A DNA stretch of 64,000 nucleotides from Streptomyces odontomachi (GCF_024435355.1 NZ_JAMJWG010000012.1:1-64000); one strand, 5' to 3'. Shown: positions 1-8,976, numbered from the stretch's first letter. The notes: a model not told the origin generated them from the sequence alone. Numbers and translations: made by a program.

Positions 1-222
1 CCAGCTGCCCGTGTGGGTTGCTCGCGCAGTTCCCCGCGCCCCTCAGCGTGGACGCCATGCGTCCATCACCCATCCCGAGGGTGGTCCTGGCGTCTTCGGG
101 CCAGCTGCCCGTGTGGGTTGCTCGCGCAGTTCCCCGCGCCCCTCAGCGTGGACGCCATGCGTCCATCACCGGTCCCAAGGGGTGGTCCTGGCGTCTTCGG
201 ACCAGCTGCCCGTGTGGGTTGA
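1..222. repeat. Tandem ~100-bp intergenic repeat, two full units plus a partial third
   Basis: Units begin at 1, 101 and 202, each with CCAGCTGCCCGTGTGGGTTG. Units 1 and 2 differ at only a few bases. The third is cut off after about 20 bp, just before the 3' end of the histidine kinase gene. Each full unit holds the reverse complement of the dispersed Streptomyces element GGGGCGCGGGGAACTGCGCG (22-42 and 122-142). Short ORFs through the repeat are low-complexity and not convincing. The array may extend left of the window. Confidence 0.85.
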
Positions 223-230
223 GTCGGTGG

Positions 231-1343
231 TCAGCCCTGGTACGGCTTTTGGGTTGGGTGGAAGGTCACTTCGACGGTGAGTCCGCCTTCTGGACGGGGG
301 TGCGGTGCCAGTTCGGCGCCGTGTGCCTGGGCGATGGCCAGCACGATCGCGAGGCCCAGGCCGTGGCCGTCGTGGTGGACCCGTTGCGTGCCGGTGTGGT
401 GGAGGGGGCGGAAGAGGCGGTCGAGATCCTGGTGGGGGATCGTCGGGCCGGTGTTGCTGATCGCGATGGTGGCGTGTTGCGGCGATGAGGTGGTCGTGAC
501 CGTGACGTGGCCCTCGGCGATGTTGTGGCGGAGGGCGTTGTCGAGGAGGTTCGCGATCAGGCTGGTGGCCAGTCGGGGGTCGCCGACGGTTGGTGCGGGG
601 GCGAGGCTGGCGTCGATGTGGATGCCGCGGCGGTCCGCTTCGCGCTGGTGGCCCGAGAGGACGACTCGGGTGATGTCGGCGAGGTCGATCGGGTCCCAGC
701 GTTCGACTCCCCGCTCGCTGGTGGCGAGGGTGAGCAGGGCCCCGATGAGTCGTTCTTGCTGGTCTCCGAGCTGGAGCGCCTCTTCGCATGCGGCCCGCAG
801 GCTTGCGGTATCGGCCGCGGGGTCGGCGAGAGCGACCTGGAGAAGCGTGCGCTGGCCGGCGAGGGGGGTGCGCAGTTCGTGGGAGGCGTTGGCCACGAAG
901 TGGCGCTGGGCTTCGAAGGTGGCCTGGAGCCGCCCGAAGAGATCGTTGAGGGTCCTGCTGAGGTCGGTGAGCTCGTCAACGGGACCGGTGAGGTCGAGCC
1001 GTCGGTCCAGGTTGGTGGCGGAGATCTCCCGAGCGGTGGTGGTGATGACGCGCAGCGGGCGGAGGAATCTGCCGGCGAGCCACCATGCCCCGGCTATGGC
1101 GAGGGCCGCGGCGCCCAGGCCGATGGCGGCGGGACCGGCGTCAAAGGCGTGGCTGCCCGACGCAGGGGCGGCAGGGGTGCCGGCCGGGGCCCTTTGTTCG
1201 CTGTGGCCGTAGAGGAGGTTGGTGGCCAGCAGGACCGCTGCCAGCAGGCCGAGAGCCAGACCGGAGTAGAGCAGGGTGAGTTGCACCCGCAGGATGGGGC
1301 GGCGACGCAGGACGGACAGGGCGTTCTTCACCGGGTGCATCAT
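231..1343 (-). CDS. Two-component sensor histidine kinase (HAMP, HisKA, HATPase)
   Basis: A 370-residue membrane kinase that should phosphorylate the response regulator encoded just upstream. Two membrane segments lie near residues 22-44 and 70-92 and bracket a short external loop of about 25 residues. A HAMP linker follows, then the H box with His155 in ASHELRTP, an N box (NLLDNALRH) and a G box (GHGLGLAI). The start is the first of two consecutive ATGs at 1343. It overlaps the regulator stop as ATGA, so the pair is translationally coupled. An upstream extension in this frame only overlaps the regulator and was discarded. The small sensor loop suggests it senses the membrane or a partner rather than a large ligand. 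A role in controlling the divergent ABC exporter is inferred from position. Confidence 0.93.
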   Translation of the reverse strand: MMHPVKNALSVLRRRPILRVQLTLLYSGLALGLLAAVLLATNLLYGHSEQRAPAGTPAAPASGSHAFDAGPAAIGLGAAALAIAGAWWLAGRFLRPLRVITTTAREISATNLDRRLDLTGPVDELTDLSRTLNDLFGRLQATFEAQRHFVANASHELRTPLAGQRTLLQVALADPAADTASLRAACEEALQLGDQQERLIGALLTLATSERGVERWDPIDLADITRVVLSGHQREADRRGIHIDASLAPAPTVGDPRLATSLIANLLDNALRHNIAEGHVTVTTTSSPQHATIAISNTGPTIPHQDLDRLFRPLHHTGTQRVHHDGHGLGLAIVLAIAQAHGAELAPHPRPEGGLTVEVTFHPTQKPYQG

Positions 1344-2002
1344 CGGTCTCCGATCCGATAGCCGGCCTCGCGGATGGTGTGGATGACGGGCGGGTCGCCG
1401 AGCTTGGCCCGCAGCCGGCGGATGGTCGTCTTGACCGCGGTGGTGAAGGGGTCGGCCGCCTCGTCCCAGACCCGTTCGAGGAGGTCTTCGGCGGACACCA
1501 CCCGGTCTCCTGCGGCGAGGAGGCACTCGAGGACGGCGAACTCCTTCGGGCTCAGCTCCAGTCGCCGTCCGGCACGGAAGGCGACCCGACGGCTGGGGTC
1601 GAGCGTGACGTCACCACCGTGGAGGGTCGGTGGTGTCGCGGGCGCGGCTCGCCGCCCGAGCGCGCGGATGCGGGCCACCAGTTCGGAGAAGTCGAACGGC
1701 TTGGGCAGGTAGTCGTCGGCGCCCAACCCGAGGCCGTCGACACGGTCCTTGACGGTGCCGGCGGCGGTGAGCATCAGTACGCGGCTGTTCGACCGTTCCG
1801 CGATGATCCGCCGGCACACCTCGTCCCCGTGGACCCCGGGCAGGTCCCGGTCGAGGACCACGACGTCGTAGCGGACGACGGCCAGGTGATCGAGGGCGTC
1901 GCTGCCGTCGAGGACGACGTCGACCGCCATGCCCTCGCGGCGCAGGCCGGTCCCGATCGAGCGTGCCAGGACCTCGAAGTCCTCGACGACGAGCACTCTC
2001 AC
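1340..2002 (-). CDS. OmpR/PhoB-family response regulator
   Basis: A 220-residue two-domain regulator. The receiver domain (1-115) has the acidic pair Glu7/Asp8, phosphoacceptor Asp51 in VVVLDRDLPG, Thr79 and Lys101. The C-terminal winged-helix DNA-binding domain (about 125-218) ends in the typical TIREAGYRIG motif. It is first in an operon with the histidine kinase (ATGA overlap). It is divergent from an ABC exporter operon, and the shared 170-bp intergenic region carries a perfect inverted repeat that is the obvious candidate operator. Family assignment is firm. Target and signal are unknown. Confidence 0.94.
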   Translation of the reverse strand: MRVLVVEDFEVLARSIGTGLRREGMAVDVVLDGSDALDHLAVVRYDVVVLDRDLPGVHGDEVCRRIIAERSNSRVLMLTAAGTVKDRVDGLGLGADDYLPKPFDFSELVARIRALGRRAAPATPPTLHGGDVTLDPSRRVAFRAGRRLELSPKEFAVLECLLAAGDRVVSAEDLLERVWDEAADPFTTAVKTTIRRLRAKLGDPPVIHTIREAGYRIGDR

Positions 2003-2073
2003 GACCGTTCTCCCGTTCTGCCGTTCTGCCGTTCCCCGTTCGGCTTGCGTCGCTCCTCACGATGACAGGCACG

Positions 2074-2116
2074 AGGTGTCAGCCCGGTGTCGGCAGCTGG
2101 CACCGGGCTGACACCT
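2074..2116. promoter_or_regulatory. Perfect 16-bp inverted repeat between regulator and ABC operon
   Basis: The left arm AGGTGTCAGCCCGGTG (2074-2089) and its exact reverse complement (2101-2116) flank an 11-bp spacer. Weaker pairing (GGCACG) extends outward with a 2-bp bulge. It sits between the divergent starts at 2002 and 2174, so it may be an operator controlling both operons, or a hairpin in the leader of one of them. Confidence 0.7.
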
Positions 2117-2173
2117 GCCGTGCCGTACAGCTGGTGGAGCAGACCATCCCCGGCTCCAAGGACGGACGAACAC

Positions 2174-3112
2174 GTGAGTGACGCAACGATCGAAGTCAGC
2201 TGCCTACGCAAACGCTTCGGGTCGACCGTCGCGCTCGACGGTATGACCTTCACGGTCGCGCCCGGCGCGGTGACCGGCTTCGTCGGCCCGAACGGTGCAG
2301 GCAAATCCACCACCATCCGGGTCGTCCTCGGCCTGGACGCCCCCGACGAAGGCCGCGCCCTGATCGGCGGAAAGCCTTACGCGCGACTGCGGCACCCGCT
2401 GCACCACGTCGGCGCGCTGGTCGACGCCACCGCCCTCCAGCCCAGCCGCACCGGACGGAACCAGCTGCTGTGGCTGGCCCGTTCCCAGGGCATGTCCGCC
2501 CGCCACGTCGACACCGCCATCGAGCTCGTCGGCCTCGGCAGTGCGGCGCGGCGTAAAGCCGGCGGCTACTCCCTGGGCATGCGCCAACGCCTCGGCATCG
2601 CCGCCGCCATGCTCGGCGACCCCCCGGTGATCGTCATGGACGAGCCGTTCAACGGCATGGACCCCGAAGGGATCATCTGGATGCGCGGGTTGCTGCGCTC
2701 CCTCGCCGCCGAGGGGCGCGCCATCCTCGTCTCCAGCCATCTGATGGGAGAGCTGCAAGGGATCGCCGATCACGTCGTGGTGGTCGGCCGCGGCCGGGTA
2801 CTCGCCGACGCCCGTGTCGAGGACCTCCTCGCCCGTGCCTCGGGCGAGGAGGTCCGGCTGCGCACATCCGCACCGGCCGACGCGGCCGCGGCGCTGCACC
2901 GCCACGCGACCGCCGCGACCGTCACCGGCGCCCACGCCGTCACCGTGTCCGGGGTCCCGGCGCAGCACGTCGTGGAGATCCTCGGCCAGGCGGGCGTGCC
3001 CTTCTCCGAGGTGACCACGCACCGGGCAACGCTCGAAGAGGTCTACCTCCACCTCACCGGCAGCGAGTCCGAGTACCAGGCCGGCGCCTCGCACCGGGAG
3101 GCGCGGCGATGA
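2174..3112 (+). CDS. ABC transporter ATP-binding protein (DrrA/CcmA type exporter)
   Basis: A 312-residue cytoplasmic ATPase that would power export through the two permeases encoded downstream. Visible motifs are Walker A (GPNGAGKS), the signature YSLGMRQRLG, Walker B with VIVMDEPFNGMDPEG and the H-loop SSHLMGEL. The last ~90 residues form the extra domain common in multidrug and antibiotic exporter ATPases. The GTG at 2174 is chosen because the family begins a few residues before the first strand and AAGGAC lies upstream. The longer ORF from 2087 would run through the inverted repeat. The stop overlaps the next start (ATGA). The substrate is unknown; bacitracin/nisin-type and daunorubicin-type exporters have this layout. 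Confidence 0.92.
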   Translation: MSDATIEVSCLRKRFGSTVALDGMTFTVAPGAVTGFVGPNGAGKSTTIRVVLGLDAPDEGRALIGGKPYARLRHPLHHVGALVDATALQPSRTGRNQLLWLARSQGMSARHVDTAIELVGLGSAARRKAGGYSLGMRQRLGIAAAMLGDPPVIVMDEPFNGMDPEGIIWMRGLLRSLAAEGRAILVSSHLMGELQGIADHVVVVGRGRVLADARVEDLLARASGEEVRLRTSAPADAAAALHRHATAATVTGAHAVTVSGVPAQHVVEILGQAGVPFSEVTTHRATLEEVYLHLTGSESEYQAGASHREARR

Positions 3113-4659
3113 CCACCACCGCAGCTCCCCGCCCGACCACCCGACCTCAGCGGGAGAGCTTTCGGCTGGTCCTTCGGTCGGAGTGGACCAAGTTCCGTAC
3201 GATCCGGGGCTGGCTGATCGGCCTGGGTGTCGCCGTCGTGCTGTGCACCACATTCACGTTCCTCGTCGCGAACGGCACCCACGAAGGCACCTGCACCGGC
3301 ACCGGCTCGACCTGCCGGTCCGGTCATCCCTACGTGGCGACGGGACCGGACGGCGAAGCCGCCGCCGACAGTTACCAGTTCGTCGAGCGACCGCTCACCG
3401 GCGATGCCACGATCACCGCACGGGTCCGCTCACTCACCGGGGTGACCTCGACCAACCAGACGAGTGTCGCCCCGTCGCTCGCCCATACCCGACCGGGACT
3501 TGCGGCCTGGGCGAAGGCCGGGATCCTGCTGCGGCCGAGCACCAAGCAGGGATCGCCCTACGCCGCGGTCATGGTGACCGGCGCGCACGGCGTCCGCTTC
3601 CAGTACGACTACACCCACGACCGGGCCGGCCGGTCCGGGCCGGTCTCCGACACCGCGCCACGCTGGCTGCGGCTGACCCGCACCGGCGCCACGCTCACCG
3701 GCTACGACTCGGTCAACGGCACGGCCTGGACCAGGATCGGCACCGCGCACCTGGCGGGGCTCCCCGCCACCGTGCACGTCGGGCTGTTCGTCACGTCGCC
3801 CGTGTCGTTCGATCGTGCTGGCAGTGGATTCGCCACCCGGGCCACCGCCACCTTCGACCACGTCACCCAAGGCGCCTGGCACGAGCAGAGCATCGGCGCC
3901 CGGGACTTCTACCCGAAACTGCCGGGCGGCGGCTACCACCGTGTCGGCAGCTCTTACGTCCTGAGCGGCTCCGGTGACATCGCCCCCGCCGTGGTCGAAG
4001 GGCTCCTCAGCACCGGCACCCCCTCCAGCACGCTCGTGCTCGGGATCGTCGTCGGCCTGGTCGTGATCACCGTCATCGCCACGATGTTCATCACCGTCGA
4101 GTACCGTCGCGGCCTGATCCGCACCACGTTCGCCGCCACCCCGCTCCGCCACCGCGTGCTCGCGGCCAAGGCGGTCGTCATCGGCGCCGCCGCCTTCGTC
4201 ATCGGGACACTCGCCGCCGCGGTCGCGGTCCCGCTCGGCGAGCACCTCCTGGAAGCGAACGGCGACTACGTCTTCCCGGTCGGCACTCCTACCGTGGCGC
4301 GTGTCATCGCGGGCGCCGGAGCGCTGGTGGCCCTCACCGCCGTCGCCGTGCTCGCCGTCGGCACCATCGTCCGCAAGAGTGCCGGTGCGGTCACGGCGGG
4401 GATCGTCGTGTTCGTCCTGCCGTACGTCATCGGCTCCTCGCTGTCCGGAGCCGCTGAGCGGTGGCTGTTCCGTCTGACGCCGGCCGCCGGCTTCTCCGTC
4501 CTGGGTACGCTCCCCAGATCCGCGCAGGTCGCCTACCCCTACACCATGGCGAACGGCTACTACCCGCTCTCCTGGTGGGCGGGCCTTGCCGTGCTGTGCG
4601 GTTACGCCGCCCTCGCCCTCGGCATCGCCGCCGTCACGCTGCACCGGAGGGACGCATGA
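3109..4659 (+). CDS. ABC-2 type permease with a large extracytoplasmic domain
   Basis: A 516-residue permease. An N-terminal membrane helix (about 30-52) is followed by roughly 250 extracytoplasmic residues. A cluster of five or six helices (about 305-510) includes the typical EYRRGLIRTTFAATP coupling region. The inserted domain has the look of a DUF1349/concanavalin-like fold, with motifs such as WAKAGILLRPST, RWLRLTRTG and VHVGLFVTSP. It is coupled to the ATPase gene and to the next permease by ATGA overlaps. The insert could recognise a glycan or peptide outside the membrane; that is inference. Confidence 0.88.
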   Translation: MTTTAAPRPTTRPQRESFRLVLRSEWTKFRTIRGWLIGLGVAVVLCTTFTFLVANGTHEGTCTGTGSTCRSGHPYVATGPDGEAAADSYQFVERPLTGDATITARVRSLTGVTSTNQTSVAPSLAHTRPGLAAWAKAGILLRPSTKQGSPYAAVMVTGAHGVRFQYDYTHDRAGRSGPVSDTAPRWLRLTRTGATLTGYDSVNGTAWTRIGTAHLAGLPATVHVGLFVTSPVSFDRAGSGFATRATATFDHVTQGAWHEQSIGARDFYPKLPGGGYHRVGSSYVLSGSGDIAPAVVEGLLSTGTPSSTLVLGIVVGLVVITVIATMFITVEYRRGLIRTTFAATPLRHRVLAAKAVVIGAAAFVIGTLAAAVAVPLGEHLLEANGDYVFPVGTPTVARVIAGAGALVALTAVAVLAVGTIVRKSAGAVTAGIVVFVLPYVIGSSLSGAAERWLFRLTPAAGFSVLGTLPRSAQVAYPYTMANGYYPLSWWAGLAVLCGYAALALGIAAVTLHRRDA

Positions 4660-5426
4660 TCGACGCGCTGCGCGCCGAATGGACCAAACTGCGCACCCTG
4701 TCCGGCACCGCCTGGCTCCTCGCCGGCGCCGTCGTCCTGACCGTCGCGGTCAGTGCCGGTATCGCCGCCACCACCCACGTTTCCTCCGACCGCGGACAGG
4801 ACCCCACCAGACTCGCCCTGACCGGCATCACCCTCGGCCAGGCGGTCGTTGCCGTCCTCGCCGTCCGCACCGTCTCGGAGGAGTACGGCACCGGAATGAT
4901 CCGCCTCACCCTCACCGCCATGCCGCGCCGCGCGGTCGTCCTGGCCGCCAAAGCCGCCAACGTCGCCGCCCTGACCCTCCTCGCCGGCCTCCTCACCGTC
5001 GCCGGTTGCCTGCTCGTCGGGCGACTGCTGCTCCCCGGCGCCGGCCTCGACCCGGCGCACGGCTACGCGCTCATCTCGATCAGCCACGGGCCCACGCTGC
5101 GGGCCGCCGCCGGCGGCGGGCTCTACCTCATGCTCGTCGCCCTGCTCGCGCTGGGCGTCGCCACCGCCGTCCGCGACACCGCCGTCTCGATCGGAGCCGT
5201 CCTCGCCCTGCTCTACCTGCCACCGATCCTCGCCCAGGCCGTCGGCGATCCGCTGCGACGGCACCTGGAACAGCTCGCCCCCATGACCGCCGGGCTGGCC
5301 GGCCAGGCCACCACCAACCTCAGCTCGCTCCCCATCGCCCCGTGGACCGGCCTCGGAGTGCTCGGCGCATGGGCGGCCGCCGCGCTCCTCGTCGCCGGAG
5401 TCCTGCTCCGGCAGCGCGACGCCTGA
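4656..5426 (+). CDS. ABC-2 type permease
   Basis: A 256-residue integral membrane protein with about six predicted helices. Its N-terminus (LRAEWTKLRTL) matches the start of the preceding permease, and a coupling segment reads SEEYGTGMIRLTLTAMPRR. It lacks the large insert of its partner, so the exporter is probably a heterodimeric permease with one ATPase. The start is ATG 4656, after GGAGG at 4646-4650 and overlapping the upstream stop. The longer ORF reading through the previous gene was rejected. Confidence 0.9.
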   Translation: MIDALRAEWTKLRTLSGTAWLLAGAVVLTVAVSAGIAATTHVSSDRGQDPTRLALTGITLGQAVVAVLAVRTVSEEYGTGMIRLTLTAMPRRAVVLAAKAANVAALTLLAGLLTVAGCLLVGRLLLPGAGLDPAHGYALISISHGPTLRAAAGGGLYLMLVALLALGVATAVRDTAVSIGAVLALLYLPPILAQAVGDPLRRHLEQLAPMTAGLAGQATTNLSSLPIAPWTGLGVLGAWAAAALLVAGVLLRQRDA

Positions 5427-5447
5427 CACGTTCACCGGGTCGTGAAA

Positions 5448-5688
5448 GGGGCGCGGGGAACTGCGCGAACAACCACGACGAGACGGTCACATCCCCACCC
5501 ACCCAACGGGGCAACCCCAATAGGGGCGCGGGGAACTGCGCAAACGACCACGACGAAACCGTCACATCCCCACCGGCCCGAACACCCCCGAAAAGGGGCG
5601 CGGGGAACTGCGCGAACAACCACAACGAAACCCCCACATCCCCACCGGCCCGAACACCCCCGAAAAAGGGGCGCGGGGAACTGCGCGA
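5448..5688. repeat. Four copies of the Streptomyces GGGGCGCGGGGAACTGCGCG element
   Basis: Copies lie at 5448-5468, 5523-5542, 5595-5615 and 5668-5688, all in the same orientation, with periods of 72-75 bp. The spacers are also similar (ACGA followed by a CACATCCCCACC tract). They fill the gap between the convergent 3' ends of the permease and the FxsT-like gene. No gene is supported here. Confidence 0.9.
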
Positions 5689-5730
5689 ACGGGCGCGACG
5701 GGACCGTCGCCTCGCCGGTGACCGGCCCAA

Positions 5731-8700
5731 CTACACCGGCTGCGGCTCGAAGTCCCAGAACGGGCGGCGGTGGTCCGCGACGAAGCGGGTGACGGGGGCG
5801 TCGGGACCGAGGAGGTGGGTGAGGTGGGTCAGGGCCTGGCGGTGCAGTTCCGCCGCCTCCTCGCGCTCCTGGAGCTCGGCCAGATCGAGCGCCAGGCCGG
5901 CCTTGAGGCAGCTGGTCAGGACGTGGTGCTCGCCCAGGGCCTGCACAGACCGGGCGAGCGCGTCCCGGCCGAGCGCCGCCGCGCCGGCCACGTCCTCGTC
6001 GCCGGCGAGCGCGGAGGTGCGGTTCAGGGCGCACCCGATCGTCCACGGGTGGGTGCGGCCGACCGCCCGTTCCATCCCCTCCACGGTGTCCTGGGACAGC
6101 AGTACCGCGTCATGCTGCTCGCCCATCTCACCCATGAGCACGGCCACGTTGTCCCGGGCACCGATGGTGTACGGGTGGGTGGTGCCGAGGAGTTTGGCGT
6201 AGCCGTCGGCGGTGCTCTCGGCGAGCTCGCGGGCCTCGTCGGTGCGGCCGAGGTGGCGCAGCAGCATGGCGTAGTCGCAGGAGACCAGCAGCGTCTGCGG
6301 GTGCAGGGCGCCGTAGCGGTAGAGCAGCTTCAGGCGTACGGCGCGCATCATGGCGTGTGCGAACTGGGAGTCGCCGACCCGGCGGGCGCACAGCGCGAGA
6401 TTGTGCTCGGCGGCCAGGGTGTCGCCGTGGTCGCGGTCCAGGACCTGGCCGAACAGCCGGGAATTGTGCTCCTGCTCGGTGAGGGCCTCGCGGTACCGGC
6501 CGAGCAGCCGCAGCATCCTGGCGGTGCAGAGCGCGGAGTACAGGGTCAGCGTGTGCTTGCCGCCGAGGAGTTCGACACGGGCCTCCAGGATCCTGCGGTG
6601 CAGTGCGAGCGATTCGGTGTAGCGGCCCTGGAGACCGATGGCGACGGCGAGGTTGCTGCGGATGGAGAGGGTGCGCGGGACGTTCTCACCGAGTTCCGCT
6701 GCCGCGCGCTCGGCCGCTGACGCGAACAGTTCGCGTGCCTCGTCGAAGCGGGCGAGCGCCATCAGGGTGCCCGCGAGGGAGTCCTCCGCGCGGATCAGCT
6801 CGATCGTGCGCACCCCGGCCACGGGTACCGTTCCGGTGCTGTCGAGGCTGTTGATGCCGCCCGCCGGGGTGTGCCCCTCCACCGTGCCGGCGGTGGTCCC
6901 GTGCGGCGGGGTCTGCTCGCCCGTGCCCTGTCCCGTGGGTGGGGTGCGCACCGCTTCCCTGAGCCGGTCCAGGGTCTGCCGGCCGAGCGCCTCCGACTCC
7001 GTGTACCGGCCCACCCTGCGCAGCATGCCGGTCAGCTGGTGGACGGCGACGAGGACCCGGCGGTCGGTGTGGCCGGACGTCGCACGCCAGTTGTCGACGG
7101 CCTGGCGGCTGAGCCACAGGCCGTCCTCGTGCTCGCCCCGGACGCGCTGGTACTCGATGCAGGTGAGCACCAGGTCGCGCACGGGTCGGTCCTCGGCGGC
7201 CAGCGCGCCGGACGGCTCCAGATGGGGGATCAGCTCGGCGTACCGCGCCCAGTTGGCCGGTGCCGCGGGTTCCCGCGGGTCGGCGGAGACGAGGACCTGG
7301 CGGGCGATCGCCGAGTAGGCGGCGGCGTCCTGGGGCGCCTGCACGGAGCGCACGTATTCGTGGAAGAGGCGGTGCATCCGCAGCGTGCCGACGGTCTGGA
7401 TGTCCATCCGCGGGCCCTGTTCGTACTCCACGCGCATGGAGGTGATCTGGGAGAGCCGGCGCAGCGCGTGGTTCCAGCTGCTCGGCTCGGAGACCAGCTC
7501 CTGGAGGTCGTCCGGGAGGTCGCCGGGGCGTGCGGTGGCCAGCAGGCGCACCGGCACCGGGTCGGGCGAGAAGTGCGCCAGCAGGTTGAGCAGCTGCCAG
7601 GCGGGCGGGGAGTTCTCGCGGAGGGTGTTGAGCAGCTTCGCCCAGGCGACCTGGAAGCTCTCCGGGTAGTTCGGTGAGGCCACCACTTCGAACCGGGCGG
7701 GCTTGCCGTACTGGATGTCGCCGATGTACGCGCTGACGGACGCGGCGGGATTCAGGTCGAGCCAGGCGGACGTCTGGTCCAGCAGCAGCGGCATGTCCTC
7801 TACGGCGGAGGCGAGCCGGTCGGCCTGGTCCTCCGTCAGGCGCCGGGTGCGGCGGGAGACGAAGGTGACGGACTCGTCGCGCCGGAAGGTGGGTACGGCG
7901 ATCGTTTCCGCGTGCGCCGCCCAGTCGGTGGTCTGGGTGGTGATCAGGACGTGGCCGCGCTCGCCGGGGATGAGATCCGCCAAACGCTCGGGGCCGCTCG
8001 CGCCGTCGAAGACCAGCAGCCAGGGGCGCTCGGTGCGGTTCAGCTCGGCCTTGACGGCCTTGATGGTGGTCTCCAGGCGGCCGTGTTCGTCGAGGCCGAG
8101 GTGCGGCGCGAGCCGGGCGAAGTACTCGCGGGCGGCGGCGGAGCGCCCCGCGGCGCCCACCCACCAGACGATGTCGTACTCGCCCTTGAAACGGTGTACG
8201 TACTCCAGCGCCAGCTGGGTCTTGCCGATACCGCCGGGGCCGTACAGGGCGACGGCGTCGCCGGGCCCGGTCAACCTGCCGTAGATCTCCTCGAGGAGCT
8301 CGGCGCGGCCGACGAAGTGGCGGTTGCGGCGCGGGGCCTGCTCGACGGCGAGCGGGTCGTCGGGGAAGCGGGGGCCGCGGGCGAGGGAGACCAGGGTCTC
8401 GGGGGCGGGGATGCCGGCGCACTCCAGCACCCGGGCCCTGGCCACTTCGGGGCTCAGCCCGCGCAGGCCCACCGGCGCCAGCGCGACGACCTCGCCCGGC
8501 ATCGGGCGGGTGGTGACGCTGACGGCGGCGATCCGGCCGCGGTACCGCGGCAGTACGTCGCGCAGGACGTGCGCCCAGGCCTCGAAGCGCGGCGTGCCCA
8601 GCTGGTCGTACCAGTCGTCTATCACCAGCAGGATGCGGCCGGGCGCGGCGAGCAGGTCGGTGAGGCCGTCCGGAGTCGGGGGCCGGCGCAGCGGGTTCCA

Positions 8701-8826
8701 GCGGACCAGCGCGCTGGGGCGGCCGGCGCGCTGTATCTGGTGGTCGATCCACTTGGCCCAGGATTCGCTCTGGCCCGCGAAGACCACCGTGACGTGGGAG
8801 GAAAGGTCCGCTGGTCCTGCCGTCAT
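5731..8826 (-). CDS. fxsT: FxsT-like TIR-like/NB-ARC/tetratricopeptide protein
   Basis: A 1031-residue STAND-class protein matching the FxSxx-COOH-system tetratricopeptide family (FxsT). Residues 11-135 resemble a divergent TIR fold (VTVVFAGQSESWAKWIDHQI). The NB-ARC ATPase follows, with Walker A GPGGIGKT at 196-203 and a Walker B-like LLVFDG. A winged-helix segment leads into about ten TPR units (roughly 600-1015). ATG 8826 is chosen because GGAGGA precedes it by 8-9 nt; an upstream in-frame start would add a proline-rich tail. It is the last gene of the operon, 150 bp after the maturase. STAND proteins usually oligomerise when their TPR sensor binds a ligand. A sensor or executor role in a conflict system is inferred. 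Confidence 0.85.
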   Translation of the reverse strand: MTAGPADLSSHVTVVFAGQSESWAKWIDHQIQRAGRPSALVRWNPLRRPPTPDGLTDLLAAPGRILLVIDDWYDQLGTPRFEAWAHVLRDVLPRYRGRIAAVSVTTRPMPGEVVALAPVGLRGLSPEVARARVLECAGIPAPETLVSLARGPRFPDDPLAVEQAPRRNRHFVGRAELLEEIYGRLTGPGDAVALYGPGGIGKTQLALEYVHRFKGEYDIVWWVGAAGRSAAAREYFARLAPHLGLDEHGRLETTIKAVKAELNRTERPWLLVFDGASGPERLADLIPGERGHVLITTQTTDWAAHAETIAVPTFRRDESVTFVSRRTRRLTEDQADRLASAVEDMPLLLDQTSAWLDLNPAASVSAYIGDIQYGKPARFEVVASPNYPESFQVAWAKLLNTLRENSPPAWQLLNLLAHFSPDPVPVRLLATARPGDLPDDLQELVSEPSSWNHALRRLSQITSMRVEYEQGPRMDIQTVGTLRMHRLFHEYVRSVQAPQDAAAYSAIARQVLVSADPREPAAPANWARYAELIPHLEPSGALAAEDRPVRDLVLTCIEYQRVRGEHEDGLWLSRQAVDNWRATSGHTDRRVLVAVHQLTGMLRRVGRYTESEALGRQTLDRLREAVRTPPTGQGTGEQTPPHGTTAGTVEGHTPAGGINSLDSTGTVPVAGVRTIELIRAEDSLAGTLMALARFDEARELFASAAERAAAELGENVPRTLSIRSNLAVAIGLQGRYTESLALHRRILEARVELLGGKHTLTLYSALCTARMLRLLGRYREALTEQEHNSRLFGQVLDRDHGDTLAAEHNLALCARRVGDSQFAHAMMRAVRLKLLYRYGALHPQTLLVSCDYAMLLRHLGRTDEARELAESTADGYAKLLGTTHPYTIGARDNVAVLMGEMGEQHDAVLLSQDTVEGMERAVGRTHPWTIGCALNRTSALAGDEDVAGAAALGRDALARSVQALGEHHVLTSCLKAGLALDLAELQEREEAAELHRQALTHLTHLLGPDAPVTRFVADHRRPFWDFEPQPV

Positions 8827-8976
8827 GTCGCAGTCTCCTCCGGCCGCCGGGCCCGGTGACGGTTCGGTGGCCCGGTGCGCGGCTGTCGAGCTTGGTACGG
8901 GTAAGGGGGTCGGTGCCGTCCGGCCGGGGCCGGGCGCCGGATCCTCCGGTGACGTCAATTGTGCGTCAGATTTCCG

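Noticed and set aside
1..222. Secreted repeat protein encoded by the tandem repeat
   Set aside because: Three frames are all open owing to composition, the period is not a multiple of three throughout (100 then 101 bp), and no start signal is present.
5448..5688. Possible CRISPR array because of regularly spaced repeats
   Set aside because: Period about 73 bp with 20-bp repeats and similar, not unique, spacers; no cas genes; the same element occurs elsewhere singly and inverted.
4586..6202. 538-codon plus-strand ORF over the permease and the repeat cluster
   Set aside because: Arg/Pro/His-rich out-of-frame reading of the permease that continues through the intergenic repeats; no start signal.
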